From contig CM036619.1 of assembly GCA_020746105.1 (NCBI GenBank), positions 72,033,635 to 72,097,634 of the forward strand: a DNA stretch of 64,000 nt. Direction: 5' to 3'. Source of the DNA: Trogon surrucura (Eukaryota; Chordata; Aves; Trogoniformes; Trogonidae). The notes below the pieces were generated by a model. That model made no database searches, was not told where the DNA came from, and saw nothing but the letters and a program-made list of their open reading frames with translations. The translations under genes were made by a program, and so were the position numbers. The stretch's first letter is position 1; each line of letters begins with the position of its first letter. Below, piece after piece: positions 12,801 to 27,800 of the stretch.

Positions 12801-15800
12801 GAATGAAAAAACTGAGTAGTAGCCAGCTGAACACAGGTATTAAGCACAGTGCAGATGTTCTTAATTTCAAGGAGCTAGTAGGATGGACAAGGCAGTTACG
12901 CATAGAGTGCAAATTGGAAGTAATTCCATTGAAGTCAATGGATTTCATCATTTCATCCTCATAAAAGATAAGGTTCCTGGTACAGGTTTCTGTTTCCATT
13001 GACATCAAAAGTAAATCTCTCAAATGCCCAACGACAAAAATATTTCTGCGTAAATTATGACATTGTCCTCAGATGCTGCTCCTGCTTTCACTTACAAAGA
13101 AAGCTGAGGGATTGATGTTAAAAAAAAAGATAACAACACAAAGCTTGAAATTAGATCATTGAACTATTATAATAATAGTTTATAATTCCAAGTACATGTC
13201 CCTAAATGTACTTCAGCTTCTTCTAAGCATTCCCCAGAGGACTTCTGAGTCACATGTGAACCACTTTTTGTGTGTTAACCTTACAAATTCTGCCCTTCCT
13301 AAGACACCATTTCTTCCCTTCTAACTTGCTGAGTATTTCCACTGAGCACCAAGAGTTAACCAACTATGCAAATTAACTCCAAACATACGACTAAAATTTA
13401 GAAATAATCTTGCCTGTTGGGTGTGTAAGAGGGAGGAGGAGGTGTCTGAAGCAGGGCATGGGAAACATTTCAATTGCAATCTAAATAAATAAAGATAATA
13501 CATAAAGACACATATGCCATGCAGAAAGCAATCTGCACATTATGCTTTTGAACTTTCACACTTCTGTTTTGAGGTGAGTTAAAACATCTTACATTTCAAC
13601 TGCCCCAGAAAGGCTAAATAAAATTTTACTCATGCACTAAAAGATTGGACTGTCACAAAGTGATGGATGGCTTTTCTGTGTTCTCTGTAGGGCATTTCAA
13701 TACCATGGACTCCAAGTGCTCTTGATTAAAATGCGACATTCTCATTTAGGGTCTCGTCACTGCCTAAGATCCAAACCATTATCATTTACCTGCACTGGTG
13801 CTTCCAGTGACAAAATACTTACCAAAATGTATAAAATACTAATTACTTCAGTCACTTTGATAGAGGCATAAAACACCCCAAAGCAAAGCTCTATTACGCT
13901 GTGTGAGGGTTTGAATTAAAAATTTAAAATGCAGCCAAAGGGAGAGTAAGATTTTAATTACATTCCCCACCTTGCAAACATTTCTTGAAAACTTACGGGG
14001 AAAAGACCTAGCAATTTCTTGACACAAGAACTCCCTTCTTACCAGTACTGCTCATTTAAGGAGAAAAAGAATAAATCCAGAAAAACTCACGTGTACATTG
14101 TTCTCTTCAAAATTATTAAACTTTCAAACACAAAAAGAGACTTGCAAGCCTCAATAAAAAGCTTTGATTTCTTCTCAAAAGATTTCAGATGCCAAACATG
14201 TTTTTCCATTTAAAAACTTTCAAGCACTACGATAGACAAAGTTTTATAACTTGCAGATATTTCAAGGAAAAAGGAATTACTATTTTCTTTGGGGAAAAGG
14301 CTCAAATAAAATGTAATTGGGACGCAACTGTGAATAGCTTCACACTATCCCAGAAAAGCTTGGTTTAATTTGCATTTGCCACAAAGCTCCCTTCGGCTTA
14401 AATAATTGCAAAGGATCTCTCACTTGTAGATTTCGTTTGGTGGATTGGGACTATTCCTTGTTTATAATGTTTGAAAGTTTTCCGTATTAACAAAATTGTT
14501 ACTTGGACAAATTCAGGAGCTGAACGGCATGCTGAAGCAGCTCTGGAGCTAAAAATTTCAGTGTATATAGAATGAAAAAGTTCATACCTCCACCAAGGGT
14601 AAAACTGAGCCCAGCTAACACCATATTTTGATTCCTCAAGAGACAAAAAAGTCTTCTAAATTGATGGGCCTTAAGGCTGCAAATGAATGGAAGCATGCTA
14701 GCAAAAAAAACCCTAGAGTAAATCACGATTTAATTTTTATAAAAACTGCCTGTATGTTCCTTTCTCTATATGAAAAATTCAGTTCAGTTAAGGACTTTGG
14801 CTAAACTGCTTCTTAAACTTTAAAATACAACATCTGATCTAGAACAGTTAAGGTCAAAGTATTTCTGGAGAAGAGACTGGAGGATTTCAATATGCTCATG
14901 TGCTGTTAACATTGTAATGCTGTTCAGGGAGCAAACAAAAATCTCTCTGTCAAATAACAGTCTTCAGCCAAGGTAGGAGAAGGATCCAAGTCTATTCATC
15001 TGCATGTGACTGAACCAGGGACAAGGAAAGCGAAAAGACAGTGGCTCCTATGGCTGATGGGAAAGCAATTTCATTCTGCAAAAAACACTCAGTTTCCTGA
15101 TTCTAGTTTATTCTGTAAGACATTATCCATTTTGACAGGAAACAGTGTTTGAGTAACAAATAAAACCAAAAGAGCATTTCTTCAAGGAAAGGCAATTAAT
15201 TAACTTTAAGTACCGGAGTATCTTTCTTCCACAGCCCCTATTCTATCTATTTTTCTTAGGAAAGATAATCTCAGACTAGAGTAGTCAAATTTTATGTCCA
15301 GATGTTACAGACTAACTGGTTGGTGGCCGGTCCAGCCCTGACCCTTTACACTAGTAGACTGATACAGAAAACAGAACCTTACTTTTGCATTTTTCCTATT
15401 TTTCTTTTCACATTTTGGAACTTCCCTCTGTCTTAGTTGTCACTTTTAAGTAAATAAAAATTCTATTTCTATTACGTTTCTGCTAATTACATCTACTGCT
15501 GCCAGGATGCATTAGTGAACACTAGCAGTTGTACTGCAAAGGCTTAGCACTGCAGTCTAAAGTGACTCAGAGGAAGGTTTTTCCATTCGCGTACAGGTAC
15601 TTAAGACTGTCATACTCAAACACAACGTCAGAGAGACAAACGTTAGGTACACTGACATACGGAACATTCCACTTCTAAAGTAATTGAGAATAAAAATATG
15701 CTTTCTATAAACCTTCAGATAGTTATCAAAGGCATAATGTATCAGAGAGAAGTACCTGTATCAGATGCTGCAAAGGTCTTTAAAAGAAAATAAGGAAAGA

Positions 15801-18800
15801 AACTATAGCTTAGTTTTTAAAAATCTTCAGAGTACAAATGTCAACTTTTGTTTCATATTATGGGACAAAAAAAAATCTGGCTGTACGTGGCCTATATACT
15901 ACATCCAGTTTCCTTCATCCAGCAAACTCAACACTCACCATTCCTGCTTTCCGTAGCACACCAGGTCTCCTGTACTCAGCAAAACTGTAGGTGCATTATC
16001 CTATGGATACTTACATTTAACTGCATAATGGAAAAAATGTGATGACTGAACCAAAATAAACATACAGCAAATTCTAATTTAGACGAAAATAAGGTAATAC
16101 AAGTAGCTATTGTAGACTATGTTGAGGCTGCTTGGAAGTAAAAGGGCGGAGAGTGTTGAATAGTGATGATAATTTCAAGGCAAATTTCTGAAATATTTCT
16201 GCAGGAACATTTGTACAAGTAGGTGGTTGTTTACTCAACTACATAAGTTCTGTGGATATGCACTTCACCCTAACACTACATACTGAAGTTGAGGAACTGC
16301 AGCACATCTGAAAAGCACCAGACAGTTCAGCGTTGTGCATATCAACTTGTATCCCAACTGCCTTTTTTGCTGGACTTGAAACAGAACAGAACTATTAAAA
16401 GACTTGACTTCTCCACTACATTAGAATTAGTGAAGTTCTGGTATTTCATTCACAATCATAAGTAAGAGGGAAACACAGTATTTAATATTTTGTGCTGGGT
16501 TTAATGGGATATTTTAAGAAGTTTCCCACAATGAATTATTTAGCAAATAAAAAAACCACCTTTCGGACAGATGGAAAGGAGGAGGCTGCAACAAAAGGCA
16601 ATTCTGGCTGCAGCAAATAGGTTTAACAAAAATGAAGGAGAAAACTGACTGTCTCTGACTTGAGAAAATTTAAGGTTGTTAATGTGAGACTCAAACTGGC
16701 ACGGCTAGTTGTAGACTATGTAAACAAAGATAATCAACTTACGGAGTAAGGACTTTCCAGCTCACTATATTTGTTTGGGGAGCCTGAACACACTGAGCAT
16801 ACCTCAAGAAAAAATGTCCTTCTCCTATTTGAGTTTGTTGATTTTGAAAGTTAATCTTGCTGTAAGAACATTGTGCCGTTCCTCCCAGGGAAAAGCTGTT
16901 CAGCCATTGTCACAGTGTGGGGACAATTAATACTATCTAAAAGCAATCATCGACTTTTGGTCTTCATTAATACAATATTGGGGAAAAATGCCCCACTGAG
17001 GTACCCTGACCCGCCTACGGAAGAAGCGTATGACGGCACGTCCAGGGAGGGGACGCACCCATCTTAATCACATAAATCAGACCACTGAAATGAGACATGG
17101 TAACACTGAGCCATGGAGACTGGAAGGAGTTCTGGGAGGTCACTCGTCCACCTCCTGCTCAAAGACAGTCAAAACTGACCTTGGCCCCACACTGATGAGA
17201 GCTTTGTCCCAGCAGGTCCAAGGACAGAGATTCCACAGCTCTCTGGGCAACTCTCAGTCTCCCTAGTTAGAAATCAATATTCTGTAAAATAGAAAATACT
17301 GGTTTTATTAACAAAAAGCTCTTTCGGTCATAAGCAGTCATATAACTCTTGTTAATTACTGCCCTAATTTCTGCATGTTCCATTTTAGCAGTATTTTACT
17401 GTAGTCCTGATGGGCATAAACGTAACAAAGTTTCTAGGCAGAGGGATCATCTTTTATTAAATGTACCTGTTTATCTGGAAAAATAAGACAAGCTTCTAGA
17501 TGGACTGTATACTAATATACCACTGACTCTGTAGAAAGACTATTTTTATGCCACATAACTTTCATGCAGTTTCCTACAGAGTTTTAACTCCCTTCTCCTT
17601 TCTCCTAGATTTTAAGGATTTTCATAATAGTCTCTCCCTTCCCTGATTAACATCCCCTATACTCCTGGGATGCCACTAACCTTTTCTTCAGACACAGTCT
17701 ACTTGATACATACCTAACCAAACTCCAAGCAGGTGTTCTGTATTTAGTTTGGGAAGTTTCTGTTTCATTTTCAGATTTGAAAAAGGATGAGTATGCTTGA
17801 AAACTTATTTGATTTTTCCCAGCTGTACCACTTAAGTGACATTATCCACACCTGTTAACCTTGTCTAATTTATGCAGAAACTATCATAGATGTCCCAGTC
17901 TTTTCTGCCTTTCTTCTCATCCTTTCACTAACTCAGAAAAGCATAAATCCAAGGAAACTGTAAATAAGGCTGTCATGATAAGCACACTGCATCCTTATGA
18001 ACATGGGAGTAAGTAGTGCTACAAGCATGCCAACATTGTAAGGTCAGAAAAGTAAAAATCCTAACTTTATTAAAATTGTAGAAGGTTTCACCTCTAGGCC
18101 TGTGGATGTTAGCAAGATTAGATATCTTTTAAAATTATGCTAGACTTTATGTAATTCATGTATTAGGTTATGCACAGAAGTACACAGAGGTGTGATATTT
18201 TGTCTATTTAGTGAAAATTAAGAACATATGATATACAACAAATAATTTTTCTCTGCTAAATAAATTACAAAAGGATAGATACGATACTAGAAATCTCTCT
18301 TCATATGGTAAATCCTAGCAACGGCCTGCAATGCTTTGTAGGAGGATTTCTCTTTTAATTCCCCACAGCAGGGTCTTACAATCAGCAAGGAAAATTTTTC
18401 TTCCTGAGTCAGCCAGCACTTGCATCCTGGGCCAGGATGATTATAAACCATGTAACTTCCAGATACTGACCCCTCCCAGAATGATGGACTCTGCTACAGT
18501 TTAATTACATATTACTCACAAAATAGTTTCCTTCTATCCATTTCAAATTTGTCTCTTGAATTAACATCAATGCATTTTTATTACAACACAAATACATGTT
18601 ATTAGATGAGATGACTATATATATACCTTTTGGCTAGAGTTTTGGAAGGAAAAGATTTCTGATCCCTGTTGGCACAACTGTGTATGTTGCATTAAAATTA
18701 TCATTAGACAAAAAACGTGACAGAAATAAATACCTAAAAGACATAAGCAGACCATTCTGACAACTGTGTTCACTACCAGACTAAGAGTCATTCTCTTTGG

Positions 18801-21800
18801 AACAGACAGAACCCCCAGGCTTGCCTGTAGAGGAGAAAACATTTCCTTGCTCCCCTCCCACCACACCAGACTGGCTTCCAGCCTGGTGATTAGGGTAAAA
18901 GAGAGTTTGAATCCCCTCAGGCAGTGGCAGGAACAGGACCAACTTCAAGTGGATGACACAGCAAGCACTTGTAAGGACACATGATATAAAAAGCAAGTAT
19001 CAGTGCCATGAGTGTGACTGCTGTTCTACTTTTGAAAGAAAGGATTTAAAGTCTGCTTTCAGAAAGGCAGATGTTCGTGGTCCTGAACCCAGAGCAGAAA
19101 GAGCTGCCTAAATCTCCAGTGATAAACAGAATTAGGACTAGTCCATAGTATTTCTTGCTAACTTATTTTGGTAATATCTCACAGAGCTTGCTGGAGTTTG
19201 TACAATCAGCTGAGGTACTTAGAGACTGACAGACAAGCACTATGACAGCTGAAGCCGTTACCCTCCAGGTCTTCCCTCAGGCAGGGACAGTGGATCTGCT
19301 AATGAATCAGATCTTGGACTGCTCCAGTTTTCATTTATTTTGTCACAGTAAACTAAGGAAATCTGCAGCTGAGATGCTTTCTTGTAATGGAAAAGTGGTT
19401 TTCCTTGTGATGTGGTCCTGTTTCTTCTTTATGCTGCCTCCAACATGTTAGACCTCCCTGTGAATTAGCCCAGTTCACCAACACAGCTTCCTGGGAGAGG
19501 GTGAAGATTTGGTTAAGTTAGTCTTCTGACTAATGACCTCTAGCAATGGCTGAGCAGGTCTGGGAGCAGGAGCATGCAGCTGAGACTTAGAGAATCATAG
19601 AATCATTCCGGTTGGAAAAGACCCTTGGTATCATCAAGTCCAACCATTAACCCTACTCTACAAAGCTCATCCCTAAACTATATCCCCCAACACCACATCT
19701 AAACGACCTTTAAACCATGTCCCTGGGCAGCCTATTCCAATGCCTGACTACTCTTTCTGTCAAAAATTTTTTTCCGAATGTCCAGTCTAAACCTACCCTG
19801 CTGCAGTTTGAAGGCATTCCATCTTGTTCTATTGCTAATTGCTTGTGAGAAGAGCCCAGCACCAACCTCTCTACGATGTGCTTTCAGGTAGTTGTAGAGA
19901 GTGATGAGGTCTCCCCTCAGCCTCCTTTTCTTCAAACGAAACAGGCCCAGCTCCTTCAATCGTTCTTCATAAGATTTATTCTCCAGGCCCTTCATGAGCT
20001 TCAGTGCCCTCCTCTGCACTTGCTCCAGCACCTCGATATCACTCATGTATTGAGGTGCCCAAAACTGGACAAACTCAAGGTATGGCCTCATCAGTGCCGA
20101 GTACAGGGGGACAATCACCTCCCTACTCCTGCTGGTTACACTATTTCTAATACAAGCCAGGATGCCATTGGCCTTCTTGGCCACCTGGGCACACTGCTGG
20201 CTCATGTTCAGCCGCTTGTTGATTAGAACCCCCAGGTCCCTTGCTGCCAGACAGCTTTCCAGCCACACTTTGACAAGCCTGTAGCATTGCCTGGGGTTGT
20301 TGTGGCTCATTGATCCAAAATGTCCAAGTCTCTCTGTAGGGCCTCCCTACCCTTATGCAGATCAACACTCCCACCTAACTTGGTGCTGTCTGCAGGCTTA
20401 CTGATGATACACTCTATCTCCTTATCAAGATCATCATTAAAGATGTCAAACGAAATGGGCCCAACACTGAGCCCTGAGGAACACCACTTGTGCCAGCCGC
20501 CAGATGGATTTAACTCCATTGACCACCACACTTTCGGAGCATCCATCCAGCCAGTGCTTTATCTAGCAGATCATATGCTCATCCAAGCCACGAGCAGCAT
20601 GTTTTCCCAAAAGAATTCTGTGGGGAACAGTGTCAAAGGCTTTTCAAAATCTAACTAGACAATATCCACAGCCTTTCCCTTGTCCAGTAGTCAGGTCATC
20701 TTGTCATAGAAGGTGATCAGGTTCGTCAGGCAGGACCTGCCTTTCATAAACCCATGCTGACTGGGCCTGATCCCCTGGTTGTCCTCTATATGGCGTGTCA
20801 CGGCACTCGAGATGATCTGCTCCATGACCTTCCCTGGTACCGAGGTCAGACTGACAGGTCTATAGTTTCCTGGATCCTCTTTTCTGCCTTTCTTGTAGAT
20901 GGGTGTTACATTTGGTACCTTCCAGTCCATTGGGACCTCCCCAGTTAGCCAGGACTTCAGGTAAATAATAGAAAGTGGCTTGGTGGGCAGGTTTGCCAAC
21001 TTTCTCAGCACCCTTGGGTGTAATCCTTCCGGCCTCACAGACTTATGTGTATCTAAGTGGTGGAGCAAGTCACTGACCACTTCCTCTTTAATTGTGATGG
21101 CCTCATTCTGCTTCCTCCATCTTGTCTCCTAGCTCGTGAGGCTGGGTGTCCAGGGAACAGCTCATTCCACTGCTAAAGCCTGAGTAGGCAAAGTAGGCAT
21201 TGAGCACCTCAGCCTTCTCCTCATCCTTTGTCACTGTGTTTCCCTCTGCATGCAATAAAGGATGGAGATTTTCCCTAATCCTCCTTTTGTTGTTGATGAA
21301 TTTATAGAAATTCATTATGGGGGTGGGTAAGAGAGAAGAAGATAACAGGAGAATGGCACTCTCCTTTTTAATCATGAGAAGCTAATAGATTGCCTAATTG
21401 AGCCTCTTAAAGTCTCAGGTGTGCTTTGCAGGGAGACAAGACATGCTGTTCATGCATATGAAATCCGCCATGAGGGCCAGGGATATTTTACAACACAGAG
21501 TGTCACAGCTTTTATGGCTTTCTGCAGGTCTAAATAAATAGCCAGTGTCTTTATTCTGTTTTCTTGGAATGCTTAAAAAATGTGTCCAAAACACTTCCAG
21601 GCTATCAAATTAATATTTGTATTTCCTAATCCAAAATCAATATATAACTATATAAGTAGTAAATAATATACTAAACAATATACTTTGAATACTAAAGCCT
21701 TGCTAAAGCAAAAAATTGAAGTTACTACCTAATAAAAACACTACACTTTACAAAAACTTGAAAAACAGTCTGACATCTCTTCAAATCTGCAATATCTAGA

Positions 21801-24800
21801 CGGTTAAATTATTTCGAGTTTTCTTCTGTTAATTTGAACCTTTTAATGCACTAACTGGATTCTGAGATTGCATTTTAGAGCACTACCTCTCAGAAAAAAT
21901 GTCACGCTAAAATATATGCATGCAGTGGTTCAGATTGCTCTTTCTCTTTCAAAAAACAACCTGTCTTATTTTGTCTCCTTATGATAGAAGCAGTGAAGCA
22001 TCTTTATTATCTCTTCTAAGTTTCTTGCATATTTATTATGAATCCTGAAATTAAGTGTGATCACAGTAAGACCACTCATTTTCTGCTAGCATAATGAAAA
22101 AATTAGAATAAGGGAAGAAAGGTAAAAAAATTATTGACGTCCCTTTGTAAAAGTCAGTACACATGATTTTGTCTTTCTACAATATAACACACATTCATTT
22201 ACTCTAAATGTAAAATCTAATCATATTTGGTTGTGGTGTTGGTAATTCTCTGAGACTGGCATACTCTGGTTTGGAAATTCACATATTTTCATGATTACAG
22301 ATCATCTAAAGCCTTCAATATGTGACAAATGTCAAGCAAAGTCAATTCTTAGCTCTCAGTTTTGACAGTTTTCCTTTTAATGTAGATTGCTTTGTAAAAG
22401 CAATTCACTTTTTTTTTTTTAAATAAAGCTAAACTTAAAACACACATAACTTTTGCCAGATTTCCCTAGAAAATCTGCTAATTGTCTTTTAATTATCATT
22501 TTTTCCCCATCAGGGACTGGAGGGATTCTGGTTCTTTAACAGATTTGACTTCAGTTGTGCAAGTGACAAAAACTGGTACCTCAGCACTAGTTTTTGGCAA
22601 GAGTACAAAATCCCCACAGAAGAAGAGATGCTGTTCACTGTCTGCTCTGTCGCAGAAAGCATCTTCGTGGTCGCATGTTTGGAAGGATTAGGAGATCTAA
22701 GCAGTGACCCTCCAATGGCTTCACACAGAGAAGTGCAAGTCTGGAGGATTCGCAGTGCCCTGTGCTCTGGTGACACGCAGCGTGATGCCAGAGCATGTTA
22801 CCCATCTGTGGGACAGCTATCCCAATTTAAACATGATCTGCTAAAACTCTTGTTAAGACATGGCAATTGATTTTAAACTGGCTGCTGGTTTTGTAAGAGC
22901 TGAGACTCTCGGGTAGGGGTGTGGATAAGCGTCCAAATGGCTGAATTTGAAGAGCTCACCTTAGTGGTTCTTATCAGTAACCAGCAATCAACTGCACCAC
23001 ATCATGATATCTATACTTTATCTAATGAAAGTGTCATTTAAATAAATTTAATTAGGTCTAAGTTAACATCTCCTGGGAGCACATTATATCTTTTATCATT
23101 CCAGGCAAGCAGTAGCTTCAGATTGGCACTGCTTCATTGGTTAAATTCATACATTTTCAGTTTCTTAACCTTAAGACCTGAGAGATGTCAAAAAAAAAAA
23201 TAAAAATAGTGTAGTCTAGAGCAAAATGACGTGATAGCCTTTTAATAAACTGGCAAATATGTATGTACTTACATCTCCCTACTATTATGTTGTATCAGGA
23301 TCCTACTATCTCTTTCAGGGCAGGTGGATTGGTGAGAAACACAACTTGTTCATTAAATTTCCAACTACAGAGGAAAATCATGCTTTTCTGTTACAGAAAG
23401 TCTCTTATGGAGTAGTGTTGTAATAATTAGAATAAGTTTAGTGTTATATTGACTGGAGTAAACAGGGTCTAAATTTGTAAGTAGGTAATTTTTAATTTTA
23501 TTTTAGTAAGTTATTATACTGTGATAGACTAGAGGAGGTATTTGTCCCAGAACATGGTGAGAGTAGCAGTTCATCTCAGTTGTAGTAGTACTCACTGATT
23601 CTGTTGTTAAACTCATTCTCCCTAACGTCATTTTTCAGGAAATTACAGCCTGATCAAATGGGCCCTTTAAAACAAAGTTATTTTAAAATTGATTTGATGG
23701 CTTCCTACTTACAGTGATAGGCTTGGTAGAACAGCGTAACAGGAGAATTACTGATGGTTTAGAGTCCAATTTCATGCTATTTATGTACTAGGGTAAGCTC
23801 TCTGTCTTTAGTGGACAGCTTCTGAGTACATAACAGTAACCATGTGAATTAAGTCTTCTTGCTCAATGTATAGCTGTCTGTCAGAACTGTAATCTGACGA
23901 TCTTCAGTTTACGATATAAACCATACAGATACATTTTTTTAAAAAATCAATTCTAAGTGTATCTTAGTCATTCCTTTTCATATTGTTGCATGAGAGGAGA
24001 TTATTTAAGAGGATGGTAACTTCAAATCATTTGGATTTTATGTTCTAAAACCATTGCATGGTTTCTGTTTTTAAGCATAGAACAAGAAATACAGAGTGTT
24101 AAAAGTGCACATATGTGAGCTAGTTACATAAAATGAAAGTTGCTTGTAGTACTCCTGCAATATTCATGATTAGAGATAAAATCCATTTATTTAATAATTT
24201 AACTCTTAAATACCATTGCAGAAGAGCAAATTCAATCCTTCTTTTCTAAATGGTACCAACACCTGCTGTTGCTACAATGATGGAGGTGAAAGAAGTGAAA
24301 AGCTTTCTATGTGTATTTCTGTAGTTTACAGGGCAGTTTACAGCAATTCAAAATGCAGGATGAAACATGATGTCATTCTCAAAGTAAGGCGTTTACTGTA
24401 CTTCATCACATAAGTCTGAAGTTTTTTCACAAATAATGTAAGCAAATATAAATGTACCATAATATTTAGTACATTTTCTCTCTGTAATTGTCCTCTGACA
24501 AAATCAGAGACTTTTTTTTTTTTTAATTTCCAAATCATTCTCTATCTCACTGCAAATTTTACCATTAAAGCTTGCTAGCTGACATGGGCAAGCATTTTGC
24601 TTCATCAATTACATCTTGATGTAGAATATGTCTTTTTAAAAGCTTCCTGGCGCTGTATAATCTATAAAAATAATGGTCGGAACAGTAAGGTAGAGGAACT
24701 GGTGGCATTTTAAGATCAGTGCCAAAGATTCTATCCCTGGTTAAGTGACAGATATTAAAAAAAAGTCAAGACCTGGAGACAAGTCTGCACTAGAGCCAGC

Positions 24801-27800
24801 GATGGAGCCAAACCAGCACAGCAGCTGTTGGGAATCATTGGGCAAGGACATCTAACTGCGCAGTGCTATATAAACCACTAAACAGCATTGTTTTTGACAC
24901 ATGAATGTTAACATTTAATATACATAATAATTCTCAACAACAAAAGTCTGCTGCTGCAGCGAAGACAGCGATTTTTCAGTGGCACAAACTGCATGGGAGG
25001 AATAATTGTTTAATGCTGATGAAAGTGATGTAATTGATTTGCAATCACGCTTTCCTGTAAACTCACTTTTAATTTTACATTTGGTAAATACAGGCATTGT
25101 ATCCAAAAGCCATGTAGACATGACTGACAAGCCCTGTGCGCAATGTGCTTCCAAAACAAACATGACTCAATACCTTTGGGTCGGTAACTCATACAAACGA
25201 TGAAGAATTTTTTTGGTAATGTTCCTAAAGTGTATCTTAGAGAAAGTAGCAATTCATATGTTGGAGAAACATAATTGAAATTGGGTTTTTGAAAATCTGT
25301 ATGCTGTGTGATAATTGTGCCTTCTTGTAGGATACACTTAGTTACTCAAACTAGTTGATTACATTGCAATACTTCAGCAAATTTGTTATATAAAAGTGTA
25401 AACACATTTTTGAAATCTACAGACCAGCGTGTCTTTCAGCAGGGGCACTGTGATAGCTACTTGTGACATAAAGCACGTAGAAGAAAAACAAACTATGTGA
25501 TTGTGGAACTTACAAAAAACCCTTTTTGTTTAATTTCATAGTGATGGAATCACAGATGTGGGTAAGTTCACAGTTGGCACAACACAAAATGTATTTTCAT
25601 GTAGGCCAGGCACGAGGTTCTCAGCAGAATTACCAGTTAATAGATAATGGGAAGTCCCCAGATCCTAAGCTGACCCTTGCAAGTAGTTACAAACTTCTCC
25701 GGCATGGATCCTCTTACCTATAGTTTGCTAGTTAACTAAGGAAACAATTCACTGTATCTGTTTCACAATGACAGTTTACTTAAAATAGAAAACATTTTAT
25801 GCTGAGTTATGGCATGATATATTTGGCTTCTGGAAGGCTAAAAATAGGCTGTGAAAGGTTGTTAAAAAATATCAAAGGGGTTAATTAGAAAAATGAATAG
25901 TCACAGGACTAAGAAGTGCTAGGTCCAAACCTGTGCTGAAAGTGGTGTGTGGTAGAGGCAAGTATCTATCGGATTGCCAGACAAATGTTACTTGTTTGGA
26001 GTTTAAAAAATAAAATAAAATAAAAATCTCACAATGACTGGGTATTTGGTATATAATATATTCAGAAATCGTAGTTAAAATTCATGGATGACATAGTCCT
26101 TGATTGGCTGAGCCACTTAAAGATTGGATAAGTTATAAAATAGAGCATTGTTTGTTCACTGGCTATCTGAATAGCTCAGCAGACTAGAACTATTGAGTAT
26201 TTTATTGTGTCCCATGTTTCCTTATTCAAAAGAAGTCCATAACTTACTCAGGAATTAACAAAATAATTTATAAGGACTTCTGGAGGTTAAGATTAAATAA
26301 GGTACTGGAGAAGAAAGTGCCCAATGATCAATGTTTCTGACTCAAAAAATGCAAAGCCCCCATTTCATTTTCGTTTGAACTGACTTCCTCTAGAGCTAGT
26401 CAGCAACACGAAATGTGATTGCTAGAAGATCAACGAGCTGTTTCTTGTGTCACTCCTAAGGTTACACATTTTCTGAGACTCCTTTTTTTTCGTTTCCTTA
26501 CAGGATTGATCTGCAGTGCTCAAGTCAGTAAACGTGTATGCTGACTTGGACATAATGTTGAGAAATTACTTCTTTCTCCACTGAAACCACTTGTGAGAAG
26601 AATTGCAAAAACTGCTTATCACACACTATCAAAACCCAGTCTAAGAAGTCATGGATTGTGTCATAATACTGGAAGCTGTCCAGAGGCTAAAGTTTGGTGT
26701 GAACTTGCTAAAACAGTTTGAGAGGCCAAAGGGTTGGGGGAAGTTGTTTGGTTTTTTCCTTAAATAAAAGATTTTATACACATTTAAATTATATCTATCC
26801 CTATATAGTGGTTTATATCTGCATACACACACACACACATGCACACATGCACAGAGCAGTCCTCCCTGGAAAATCCAGACTGTGCTTTCTAGCAGAGCTT
26901 GAAAAAGTTGTCAGACGTGACCATGCCAGGGAGTCATTTTTCACAGTGGCAGTGCAGTGTGTCAGCTACATTAAGCACTAGGCTCATACTCCGTCTCCTA
27001 GGGATAAGCCCACCAGAAAAGGAAAAGAAACTATGTAACTGCCACAGGGTGAAAACAAGCATTACAGGAGCATCATTGGGAATGAGGAAGGGTTTGTGTC
27101 TGTGCTCTGGTGTGCGCGCAATGGCTTTTAATTGTCTGGAGAGAAGAGCTGCTGAAAAATGCAGAAACCTTCCCTTGATCTGATGGCTCATGTGAAAACA
27201 AGCAACCAGCTGGCAGTAGGGCATGCTCTGTAGCTATGCTACTGTTACAGTTCATGAAATATTACTGAGAAGAATAATGTCGGGGCGGGGGGGGGGGGGG
27301 GGGGGGGAACATAACTATTTTTTCCAAAACTTTTTTTGACCGGTTTAGCTACCAAATCTTCCTAAAAGAAGTAATTCAAGACACACTGCATCTAAAGTCT
27401 TATACACACTGATTCTGAACCTCTTCTGGGGCTTGGCTGTGGAGCACGAGATGCCACCTCACGATGGAGGGGGCAGATGTCATCAGCTGGGGATGAGCCG
27501 GTGGAGCTGCACGGTGGTGCCCCGGGATGCAGACGGCGAGCTGCCCTACCCGCCGCAACCAGCACTTGCAGCAGGAGGAGGAGGAGGAGGAAGAGGGCGG
27601 GGGGGGGGAAGCAGGAGGCGGAGGCGGCGCGGGCCCCGTTGGCGCACACATACCGCGCGCCGCCGCGCGCGGGCACGCCTCTCCCGCCCTCCGGCGGGTT
27701 ACTCGCGCTCCTCGCTCCCGTGAGCATGCGCGGAGGGGGAAGGTGGTGGCGGCGCATGCGCGCTACGCAGCCCGCTCCCATTACCTGCGAGGCGCTGGGA

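Larger units (their letters stand above)
5660..27784 (-). other. INO80C: INO80C intron 1 (22 kb)
   Basis: The intron begins in the CpG island and runs 22.1 kb to exon 2. It holds three CR1 pieces (12430-12737, 17120-17255, 19591-21320), simple repeats, a CpG-rich patch at 8840-9190 and tandem overlapping palindromes at 8124-8159. The other stretches (5.7-8.1, 9.2-12.4, 12.8-17.1, 17.3-19.6 and 21.4-27.3 kb) are AT-rich and I see nothing further in them. Confidence 0.85.
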
